Part shown: positions 53,025 to 60,474 of the stretch, in pieces | Numbering within the stretch: the stretch's first letter is position 1 | Layout: the number at the start of each line of letters is the position of its first letter | Assembly (NCBI RefSeq): GCF_013378075.1 | Contig: NZ_CP051131.1 | Span: 1,674,001 to 1,738,000 of the forward strand | From: Parasphingopyxis algicola | GTDB taxonomy: Bacteria > Pseudomonadota > Alphaproteobacteria > Sphingomonadales > Sphingomonadaceae | Direction: 5' to 3' | DNA: 64,000 bases | The notes under the pieces: model-generated | Told to the model about the DNA's origin: nothing | Seen by the model: the letters and a program-made list of their open reading frames with translations, nothing else | Database searches by the model: none | Position numbers and translations under genes: made by a program

Positions 53025-53750
53025 ATGTGTCATGGAGCCGCCTGCGCCTATTTCCCGCCGATTGCCGCCTCCACCCCAATTAAAGGGGCGGTTATGGCCC
53101 ATGGCTATGGCGATGATGCCGCATCCAGACGGGTTGCCGTCCTTCCCGATATTTATGGCTGCAATCCTTTCTACAGAGGTTTTGCCACCTATCTCGCTAA
53201 AATGGATATGCGAACATTTCTCGTGGATCCTTTCGACGGGCTGGGCGAATTGCCCGAGATCAGCCGCGAAGCGGCTTTTGAGCGGCGGCACAAGCTTCGC
53301 GATGCCGAATTCATCGACAATTTTCTGGCTTTCTCCAATGCGGAAAATGTCAATGCGGTGATCGGTTTCTGTCTCGGCGGCTTCTACGTCTTCGAACTCG
53401 CACGGCGGGATTTTCCCGGCACGCTCGTCGGATTGTATGGCTTTCCGCAGGGCATGGATAATCAGGATCCGCTCCCTGCTCCGTTCGACTATCTTCCGGA
53501 TATCAGCAAACGTCATGTTATGTTGATGGGTGGTCTGGATTCGTCGGTCGGGCCTGAAAATGTCGCACGGCTCAAAACTATCGCCGAGAACAACCACGCG
53601 ATTGATCTTACCGTTTTCGATGAGTCTGGCCATGGCTTCCTCGCCGATCTGGACGGCGTAGATCCCGCTGCGAGAACCGTTGCGCGTCAGGCCCTTGGTC
53701 TATGTGAGGCTGAACTCAAGCCGCAGGAATCGAACTATCGCCGCGCCTGA
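53025..53750 (+). CDS. Dienelactone hydrolase
   Basis: A 241-residue alpha/beta hydrolase of the DLH family (TfdE/ClcD-like). The nucleophile is Cys116 in IGFCLGGFY; the Asp is probably in LMGGLDSSVGPEN and the His is in DESGHGFLAD. It converts dienelactone, formed from chloromuconate after lactonisation and chloride loss, to maleylacetate. Its position between the chlorocatechol-type dioxygenase and maleylacetate reductase fits that step. The next gene has no canonical start after its stop and must begin within it. Confidence 0.87.
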   Translation: MCHGAACAYFPPIAASTPIKGAVMAHGYGDDAASRRVAVLPDIYGCNPFYRGFATYLAKMDMRTFLVDPFDGLGELPEISREAAFERRHKLRDAEFIDNFLAFSNAENVNAVIGFCLGGFYVFELARRDFPGTLVGLYGFPQGMDNQDPLPAPFDYLPDISKRHVMLMGGLDSSVGPENVARLKTIAENNHAIDLTVFDESGHGFLADLDGVDPAARTVARQALGLCEAELKPQESNYRRA

Positions 53751-54825
53751 TGCTTTCAGCTATCGCGCCCTCCCGACGCGTGTCATCTTCGGGCGCGGTG
53801 CACGAAACGAAGCGGACGGGGAACTTCGCGATCTCGATATTAGGCGGCCCTTCGTGGTCGCCAGTACCGAGCAGAGCGATACCGCCAGGCAATTTATCGA
53901 CGAGGCAGGATTGGACAATGCCGTGCTCCATGCCCAAGCACGGATGCATACGCCGGTCGTGGTCACCGACGCGGCGCATGCGGAGCTTGATCGCCACGGC
54001 TGCGACGGGCTCGTTGCGATTGGCGGCGGCTCGGCGATCGGCTTGTCCAAGGCCCTGGCCGCGCGCACTGATCTTCCTCAGCTCATTTTGCCCACGACCT
54101 ATGCCGGATCGGAAATGACCGATATTCTCGGTGAGACGGACGACGGCGAAAAGCGCACCAGACGTTCGCCGTCGATCCAGCCGGAAACCGTGATCTATGA
54201 TGTCGAGCTAACATTGTCTTTGCCGGTCGCAATAAGCGTACGCAGCGGCATAAATGCCATCGCGCATGCGGTGGAAGGGCTCTATGCGCATGATGCCAAC
54301 CCGGTGAGCACCGTAATGGGGTTAGAAGCGATAAGATTGCTCAAAACCGCTTTGCCCGCGATAGCGAACGATCGAAACGACCTTTCCGCCCGCTCACAAG
54401 CATTTCTCGGATCGCATCTCGCCGCCGGCGTACTCGGAATGGTCAGCATGTCGCTACACCACAAGCTCTGCCACATATTGGGAGGAACGTTCGATTTGCC
54501 CCATGCTGCGGTGCATAGCATCATGCTCCCATACACGATAGCGTATAATAGCAATGCAGCGAGGGCCGCGCTTGCGCCGCTGGAAAATGTATTCGCTGGC
54601 GATATTGCGCGAGGTCTATTCGATCTCAATCGCTCTCTCGAAATCAACGAAACACTTGCAGATTTGAATATGCGGGAAGTCGATATAGACCAAGCAGTAA
54701 GAATGGCTTTAGCGAACCCCTATTCTAATCCCGCCGAGCTCGAAGCCTCTGCTCTCCGGACGCTTTTTAAAATGGCAGTCAACGGCGAACCACCTGGACC
54801 GTCGTCGAAAGCATCATCGCATTAA
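53704..54825 (+). CDS. Maleylacetate reductase
   Basis: Iron-type alcohol dehydrogenase family enzyme reducing maleylacetate to 3-oxoadipate (TfdF/MacA type). Seen: FSYRALPTRVIFGRGA at the start of the domain, VAIGGGSAIGLSKALA (nucleotide-binding), LPTTYAGSEMTDILGE and LHHKLCHILGGTFDLPHAAVHSIMLPY. About 373 residues. The domain begins at about 53755 with no in-frame ATG near; GTG 53704 is my choice, TTG 53695 or 53680 are alternatives, all inside the DLH gene. The ATG at 53750 is in another frame. Confidence 0.87.
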   Translation: MRLNSSRRNRTIAAPDAFSYRALPTRVIFGRGARNEADGELRDLDIRRPFVVASTEQSDTARQFIDEAGLDNAVLHAQARMHTPVVVTDAAHAELDRHGCDGLVAIGGGSAIGLSKALAARTDLPQLILPTTYAGSEMTDILGETDDGEKRTRRSPSIQPETVIYDVELTLSLPVAISVRSGINAIAHAVEGLYAHDANPVSTVMGLEAIRLLKTALPAIANDRNDLSARSQAFLGSHLAAGVLGMVSMSLHHKLCHILGGTFDLPHAAVHSIMLPYTIAYNSNAARAALAPLENVFAGDIARGLFDLNRSLEINETLADLNMREVDIDQAVRMALANPYSNPAELEASALRTLFKMAVNGEPPGPSSKASSH

Positions 54826-55108
54826 TTCGGAGCCGTCCAATCAGACACAGGATACTACCATGCCATGCAGTTAATTTTTTTCGACATCGCTTTTCGCTCG
54901 AAATCATCCTTTGCGCGATTTCACTGTACGTTAAAACAATTGTAGCGCCTGCTTTTCTCAATGACGTGCCTCCTTAGCGTGGTCCACCGGGTAAGAAAGT
55001 AAGGTTCCGACGGTAATGGTCACCATTCTGGGCAGCGCGAGGCAAGATGACTTCTGAGAAAGTCGATAACGCGTTTGCCCGATAAATTTTTGATGAGCAC
55101 ATGACATT

Positions 55109-55597
55109 ATGTTTCTTCCCAGTAGCCGTAGCTTGAAGTTAAAATCATTACCAAAAAGAGGAGAGCAGCCGGACAGTTTCGAAATGGCGATCCGGTCGGT
55201 CCAGGAACCCGGACAAAATGAAATTCTCGTCCGAAACCTCTATCTTTTTGTCGAGAGTGCGTTTTCCGATTCAGTCGACAAATTTGAGCCGCATTCAGCT
55301 TATTTCTTGGTAGATGAGGTGGTACGCGCACTGGCCATATGCGAAGTCGTCAAAAGCCAGAATCCATTATTTGATGTAGGTAGTCGGATATTTGGATGGT
55401 TTGGATTGCAAGAATGGGCGACGGTACGCGATCCCGAAATAGTTTTGCGCGTTAAGGACGGGGATGAGAAAAAACTAATTGAATTGTCCGAAATACGAGA
55501 TGGATGGGGCGCTTGTTTAGATGCAATCGTGCAGTATTTTCCTCCATCACCCGAGCTCCGAAGGATCGTACGGTTGCATGGAGAAATTGATGGGTGA
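55109..55597 (+). CDS. Isolated N-terminal domain of an MDR-type reductase, degenerate
   Basis: A 162-residue frame whose first two thirds match the catalytic domain of CurA-like NADPH-dependent MDR oxidoreductases: LKLKSLPKRGEQPDSFEM, QNEILVRNLYLFVES and NPLFDVGSRIFGWFGLQEWA. The usual SLDPYMRGRM and GGGVGEV segments are altered (VESAFSDSVDKF, RALAICEV), and the NADPH-binding domain is missing entirely. The last 50 residues are not recognisable. It is probably a decaying gene fragment, although the frame itself is intact. Confidence 0.55.
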   Translation: MFLPSSRSLKLKSLPKRGEQPDSFEMAIRSVQEPGQNEILVRNLYLFVESAFSDSVDKFEPHSAYFLVDEVVRALAICEVVKSQNPLFDVGSRIFGWFGLQEWATVRDPEIVLRVKDGDEKKLIELSEIRDGWGACLDAIVQYFPPSPELRRIVRLHGEIDG

Positions 55598-55879
55598 TGC
55601 TTGCTCTAAGTGTGAATTCTTGGGCTACGTGCAAAGAAACCATCTCGATAGTGGGCACACATGAGTCCAAACAGTTCGATGACACAGTCAAAACACACCA
55701 AGATGTAAGAATGGCGATCACTGTGGGTGCGCAGCACCCTAGCGTGCTCTTAGGCGAACGCCCGCCGCTGGCAGCATGAACCACTGCGCAATGGGAAGGT
55801 GCAGACAGCGTGCAGATCGTGGAACGACCACTCGGGACGTTAGCAGAGTTATTTTGAAAGACCCAACTGGAGATTCTAG

Positions 55880-56989
55880 ATGAAAACCCGTGCCGCCGTT
55901 GCCTTTGAAGCGAAGAAACCGCTCGAAATAATCGAGTTGGACCTTGAAGGTCCCAAAGCTGGCGAGGTGCTGGTTGAGATCATGGCGACGGGCATTTGCC
56001 ATACCGACGCCTATACGCTTGACGGGCTGGACAGCGAGGGGCTGTTTCCATCGGTGCTCGGCCATGAGGGCGCTGGAATCGTCCGCGAAGTTGGAGCCGG
56101 CGTCGCCAGCGTGAAGCCCGGTGACCATGTCATCCCGCTCTACACGCCCGAATGCCGCCAGTGTAAGAGCTGCCTTTCCGGCAGGACCAATCTGTGCAAC
56201 GCGATCCGCGCGACCCAGGGCCAGGGTTTGATGCCCGACGGCACCAGCCGGTTCAGTTACAAGGACGAGACGATCTTCCATTATATGGGCTGCTCGACCT
56301 TTTCGAATTTTACAGTTCTTCCCGAAATCGCCGTCGCCAAGATTCGCGATGACACGCCTTTTGAGAGCAGCTGTTACATCGGCTGCGGTGTGACCACGGG
56401 CGTCGGTGCGGTGACCAACACAGCGAAGGTGGAACCGGGTGCCAACGTTATCGTTTTCGGGCTTGGCGGCATCGGCCTCAACGTACTTCAGGGCGCGCGC
56501 ATGGTCGGCGCGGACAAGATAATAGGCGTGGACATCAACAACGACCGTGAAGAATGGGGCCGCAAGTTCGGCATGACGCACTTCGTCAATCCAACCAAGG
56601 TGGATGGCGATATCGTGCAGCATCTCGTCGAGCTGACCGATGGCGGCGCGGACTATACCTTCGATTGCACGGGCAACACCGATGTGATGCGCACCGCGCT
56701 TGAAGCCTGCCATCGCGGTTGGGGCGAAAGCATCATCATCGGCGTGGCGGAAGCTGGTAAGGAAATCGCCACCCGCCCGTTTCAGCTGGTCACCGGGAGG
56801 GTCTGGAAAGGTACGGCGTTTGGCGGCGCCAAAGGACGCACCGATGTGCCCAAGATCGTCGACTGGTATATGAACGGCAAGATCGAGATCGATCCGATGA
56901 TCACCCACAGGCTGAGTCTCGAAGACATCAATAAAGGCTTCGATCTGATGCATGCGGGTGAGAGTATCCGCAGCGTAGTCGTTTACTAA
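55880..56989 (+). CDS. frmA: S-(hydroxymethyl)glutathione dehydrogenase / class III alcohol dehydrogenase
   Basis: A 369-residue zinc enzyme oxidising the glutathione adduct of formaldehyde. Catalytic zinc region: [13 protein letters not shown] and [12 protein letters not shown]; structural zinc Cys cluster: [21 protein letters not shown]-binding: [17 protein letters not shown]. Very well conserved. The nearby Rieske oxygenases could release formaldehyde if they demethylate, so detoxification is a sensible role, though this enzyme is also a common housekeeping one. A broken ferredoxin gene follows after 16 bases. Confidence 0.93.
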   Translation: MKTRAAVAFEAKKPLEIIELDLEGPKAGEVLVEIMATGICHTDAYTLDGLDSEGLFPSVLGHEGAGIVREVGAGVASVKPGDHVIPLYTPECRQCKSCLSGRTNLCNAIRATQGQGLMPDGTSRFSYKDETIFHYMGCSTFSNFTVLPEIAVAKIRDDTPFESSCYIGCGVTTGVGAVTNTAKVEPGANVIVFGLGGIGLNVLQGARMVGADKIIGVDINNDREEWGRKFGMTHFVNPTKVDGDIVQHLVELTDGGADYTFDCTGNTDVMRTALEACHRGWGESIIIGVAEAGKEIATRPFQLVTGRVWKGTAFGGAKGRTDVPKIVDWYMNGKIEIDPMITHRLSLEDINKGFDLMHAGESIRSVVVY

Positions 56990-57005
56990 GTTAAGGAACA
57001 AACAG

Positions 57006-57278
57006 ATGCCCCAGTTAACGGTGGTAAGTCGAGACGGCGAACAATCGGTTGTCGAGGCCGAAGCCGGCCTTACGATCATGGAAATCATACGCGACAGCGG
57101 ATTTGATGAACTGCTTGCTCTTTGCGGCGGTTGTTACAGTTGCGCGACGCGCTATGTGTATGTCGACGAAAGCTGGTCAGACCGCCTGCCCGCTATAACC
57201 GAGGACGAGAACGACCTTCTCAACAGTTCCGACCATCGCAACGCAACATCCCGCCTTAGCTTGCCAGCTCGTATTTGA
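57006..57278 (+). pseudogene. Putidaredoxin-type 2Fe-2S ferredoxin, inactivated
   Basis: Residues 1-80 match putidaredoxin-like ferredoxins closely (LTVVSRDGEQ, EAGLTIMEIIRDSGFDELLA, EDENDLLNSSDHRNATSRLS). The cluster loop reads CGGCYSCATRY where CGGxxSCATCH is expected, so the third Cys ligand is Arg. After RLS a single extra T (about 57260) shifts the frame; without it the sequence reads CQLVFDDTLDGLRV with the fourth Cys. Two of four ligands are therefore lost. Family similarity ends near 57305. The 296 bases from 57279 to the IS3 remnant hold no supported gene. Confidence 0.85.
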
Positions 57279-57574
57279 CGATACGCTGGACGGTTTGCGT
57301 GTGAAATCACCCCTTAGGATTAGGCACTATCAGTGCGGAAAATGTAGAGGGGGTGGGCGGCGATCACATTGCTGCAACAGGCGCCCAAAGGCTCACTCGG
57401 GCTGTTCGCTGACGTGGCTGGGATCGATGCGGTGCAGGTACTCGCGCAGAGGTCAATTGGGCAATTGAGCGGCAGCTGCCGGTGATAGTTTAAAGGGTGA
57501 CGTGACATGGTGAAAGTGGTCCGGTTACAAGGTTAGTATTTCCGGCGGATTTTCTTGTGTGAGGAGATACGTCG

Positions 57575-58204
57575 ATGAAGAGAAAGAGATTTTCAACCGA
57601 ACAGATTGTAGCGGTTCTGAAGTAGGCCGAGCTGGGCCTGCCGGTGGCGGATCTGATCCGCCAGGTCGGCATTATCGAGCAGACATTCTATCGCTGGAAG
57701 CGGCAATATGGCGGACTGGAATCGGATCAGGTCCGCGAGTTGAAGCAGGTGACGGAAGAGAATGCGCGGCTCAAGAAGCTGGTTGCGGAGTTGAGCCTCG
57801 ACAAGGCGGTTCTGCAGGACGTGCTGTCAAAAAAGTTCCCCGGCCAATGTTCATGAAGGAGGTTGTAGCCTATGTCGTGTCTTCACACGGCTACAGCGAG
57901 CGCCGGGCCTGCCAGGTGACGCGGCAACATCGCTCGACGCAGCGCAAACCGAGCACGCGCGATCCACGGACCGAACTGCGCCGGCGTATGCACGAGATCG
58001 TGGCGACGCGGATCCGATACGGCTATCGGCGCATCCATGTGATGCTGAAGCGCGAAGGCTGGGAGGTAGGCCGTCATGTCGTCTACCGGCTGTATCGTGA
58101 GGAACGCTTGGCCCTGCGGGCCAAAGGCCGCGTCGGCGCAAGATGATCGCCCATCGGCAGGCACGCTGTCAGCCGAGCCGGCCCAACGAAGTCTGGAGCC
58201 TCTA
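57575..58204 (+). pseudogene. IS3-family insertion-sequence remnant (orfA and truncated orfB)
   Basis: orfA starts MKRKRFSTEQIVAVLK but has TAG at 57623 where the family has Gln, then continues AELGLPVADLIRQVGI with the helix-turn-helix and leucine-zipper. orfB runs from about 57850 (MKEVVAYVVSSHGYSERRAC, IRYGYRRIHVMLKREGW) and loses its frame near 58127; restoring one base gives RPRRRKMIAHRQARCQPSRP. It stops abruptly at 58204, where an IS5-type element begins. The catalytic DDE core and right end are missing and do not reappear after that element. Confidence 0.82.
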
Positions 58205-59051
58205 GGCGGCGTGGACAAATTTGTTGACGTTGGGGTGATCGCTTGATTCAAGGCTGGCTTTTGGAGGCAGGCTTGAGCCGGGGCGATCTTACAGAGTAAG
58301 AATGGCGTGTTTTGAGGGACTTGCTACCGATTGATGGATCGAGGCGAGGGCGAGGCAGGCGGCCTGAACAGAACCGGGCTATCATCAACGGGATACTCTG
58401 GCGGCTTCGCTGCGGGACGCCCTGGCGCGATGTTCCGCCCAAGTACGGCAACTGGAACACGATCTATCGGCGGTTCAGGCGATGGAGCGAGGCCGGGGTC
58501 TGGGAGGCAGTGTCCGTCACACTGGCCGAGATCATGGCGGACAACGGCCATTACAGCATCGATAGCACCACGGTTCGCGCCCATGTCTCGGCGGCGGGCG
58601 GAAAAGGGGGGCTCGTCGAAGAGCTCTTGGCCGCTCGCGGGGTGGGTTCACCAGTAAACTTCACTGTCTGGTTGATCGACGACGGCGCCCGCTCGCCTTC
58701 CACCTGACAGAGGGCGAAGCGGCCGATTGCAAGGCCTATGACACCCTGATCGCCATGCCGGAGCAGCCACCGGAAGCATTCCTGGCTGACAAGGGATACG
58801 ATGCCGATGCCATCCGCACCGACCTTGCTAGTCGCAATATACAGGCCGTCATTCCCGGGCGGTCAAACCGCCGGATCAAGATCGACTATGATCGCGAACT
58901 CTACAAGCAGCGCAACCAAATCGAACGCTTCTTCGGACGCCTGAAAATCAACCGGGCAATCGCAACACGCTACGATCAACTCGCCGAAAGCTTCCTCTCA
59001 ATGGTACATATCGCTTCAGCAAGATACTGGCTCAAATTTGTCCACGCCGCC
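58205..59051 (+). mobile_element. IS5-family (IS427-type) insertion sequence, copy 2
   Basis: 847 bases with terminal inverted repeats GGCGGCGTGGACAAATTTG (58205-58223) and the exact complement ending at 59051, flanked by TA on each side. It is inserted in the IS3-family orfB on the left. The right flank is not the rest of that orfB but the end of the EthD-like gene, so DNA was lost or rearranged next to the element. Confidence 0.88.
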
Positions 59052-59054
59052 TAG
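58273..59054 (+). pseudogene. IS5-family transposase with an in-frame stop
   Basis: From TTG 58273 the frame reads MSRGDLTE, then TAA at 58297, then EWRVLRDLLPIDGSRRGRGR, so the N-terminus contains a nonsense codon; translation could restart at TTG 58312. The first frame ends at 58707. The GGAAAAGGGGGGC slippery site at about 58600 leads into the second frame (GRSRGGFTSKLHCLVD, FLADKGYDADAIR, QIERFFGRLKINRAIATRYD), ending at 59054. Probably inactive or weak because of the early stop. Confidence 0.75.
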
Positions 59055-59064
59055 CAAATATTAC

Positions 59065-59412
59065 CTATGCCGACTCAAAAGATTCGGGCAAAAAGTCAGA
59101 TGTGCTCGTGATGAAGAATATTGGATCACAATCTGTATAATTGGATATATCATCTGCGACTTTTTTCATATATTCACTATCCCTGAGCTTATAAAAACCC
59201 TCAAGTTGATCTGCATTATCAAAGTAAACTGTTCCGATACAATGAAAAGCTTCAGATGTATCCCCTGGAACCGGCTTACTTATTGAAAGCCGATTGAATT
59301 GAGTAAACCTATTGAGTGCTTTGATCGACATTGGTACGTGCACTTTTATATAGTGGCCCCAGTCGAAGAAACCGCGCTCGGATTTCGGGTAAATTACATG
59401 CATTTTGTACAT
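59065..59412 (-). CDS. EthD-domain-like small protein
   Basis: A 115-residue ferredoxin-like alpha/beta protein: MYKMHVIYPKSERGFFDWGH followed by VHVPMSIKAL, and later AFHCIGTVYFDNADQLEGFY. This is the EthD/DABB-type pattern in which a His after the first strand and a late FxxxxxF segment are conserved. ATG 59412 has AGAGG five bases upstream; an ATG at 59470-59472 directly after the stop of the PhyH gene is the alternative. Role unknown; EthD proteins accompany diverse degradation pathways. Confidence 0.65.
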   Translation of the reverse strand: MYKMHVIYPKSERGFFDWGHYIKVHVPMSIKALNRFTQFNRLSISKPVPGDTSEAFHCIGTVYFDNADQLEGFYKLRDSEYMKKVADDISNYTDCDPIFFITSTSDFLPESFESA

Positions 59413-59472
59413 ATCGGCCTCTGGGTTTATCGCTCTAATAACTGTCTGGCTGATCAAGGTGTGAGCCTGCAT

Positions 59473-60444
59473 TCATACTACGCCATTGCGCGGCCATACT
59501 TTAGGATAAAGAGTCGGGTCGACGCTGAGTCTGTCCCCGTCCCTAAGCTTAGCGCCTGTCTCTTGCGGAGGTGCAAACTGACGAAACTTGAATCTTACAT
59601 CATCGCCTGCATATCGGACTGTTATCGCCCTCCTAGTTCTTGTCTTCGATCGGTTTCCACCAGCTCCATGCAACGTTCGGTTGTGGTGCACAACGAGGTC
59701 TCCAGGGCTTGGCTTGAACTGAACAATGTCAAAATCTGATTCATTGTTAGCTATGTTGGGAATATCTGCGCCAGTATCGCCTGGCGTGTACGCATCACTA
59801 ATAAAATAAGGTACCTTATATATTACTTCAGGGTGGTGCGAGCCTCGCAAATACTTGACTGTCCCTACTTCCTCGTCCTCTGAGTCGCATGGCATTCTTA
59901 TCGCGAGCACTTGGTCGCCGCTTATGTGATCAAACGATTGGTCTTGGTGCCAAGCTGTTTTTTCCCTCGTTAGAGGAGGTTTGGTTATGATTTGGTCGCC
60001 ATACAAAAAGACTTCTTCCGACTGCAGCAAAATATGCGCCACTTCAACTAGGGGGGATTTAGTACACAACTCGTTTAGAAACGGATTACATCTCCATTTT
60101 TCATAGGTTGACGTAAAGTGGCCGTTGCCGTCCGCGCCGATACCATCGTCATATAGCACAGTTTCACGAATTCTGCTGGAGTTGGCAAATTCCGTGCCTG
60201 CCTTTAACCTCATCTCTTCAAAATCTGCAGACGCTCCAGATAGATTCTCAATGCCATTTGCGGATTGCCCAAGCTCCGTCAGGTTCAATGTCAATCCTGA
60301 TGGATTTTCATTCTCCTCATCAATTACGGATGAAAGCCGAGCCGCCCACACAGGGTCAACGATTGCCCGGAGCCACACGACCCCATCTTTGTTGAATGCC
60401 CGTATTTCGGCTTGAGAAATGGTTCGAAGAAGACTGCTATTCAT
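59473..60444 (-). CDS. PhyH-family Fe(II)/2-oxoglutarate dioxygenase
   Basis: A 323-residue phytanoyl-CoA-hydroxylase-type oxygenase. The iron ligands are the His and Asp of AWHQDQSFDH and the distal His of NRTLHGAGGN; the 2-oxoglutarate Arg is probably in RRAITVRYAGDD. It hydroxylates an unknown small molecule, releasing succinate and CO2. The AT-richer composition differs from the upstream catabolic region. It is followed by the EthD-like gene and lies 30 bases downstream of a TonB receptor gene on the same strand, forming a three-gene cassette. Confidence 0.82.
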   Translation of the reverse strand: MNSSLLRTISQAEIRAFNKDGVVWLRAIVDPVWAARLSSVIDEENENPSGLTLNLTELGQSANGIENLSGASADFEEMRLKAGTEFANSSRIRETVLYDDGIGADGNGHFTSTYEKWRCNPFLNELCTKSPLVEVAHILLQSEEVFLYGDQIITKPPLTREKTAWHQDQSFDHISGDQVLAIRMPCDSEDEEVGTVKYLRGSHHPEVIYKVPYFISDAYTPGDTGADIPNIANNESDFDIVQFKPSPGDLVVHHNRTLHGAGGNRSKTRTRRAITVRYAGDDVRFKFRQFAPPQETGAKLRDGDRLSVDPTLYPKVWPRNGVV

Positions 60445-60474
60445 ATTTACCTCTCAGTACGCATTAGAATTGGG

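Noticed and set aside
53750-54118. ATG at 53750 as start of maleylacetate reductase
   Set aside because: It is one base out of the reductase frame and gives an unrelated translation.
38389-54825. Reading the island as a naphthalene or biphenyl meta-cleavage pathway
   Set aside because: No extradiol dioxygenase, hydrolase or aldolase of meta-cleavage is present; all ring-cleavage enzymes are intradiol type.
55594-55779. 61-codon forward frame between the MDR fragment and frmA
   Set aside because: No ribosome site, no recognisable sequence, random-looking composition.
55739-57088. 449-codon reverse frame opposite frmA
   Set aside because: Antisense to a highly conserved alcohol dehydrogenase.
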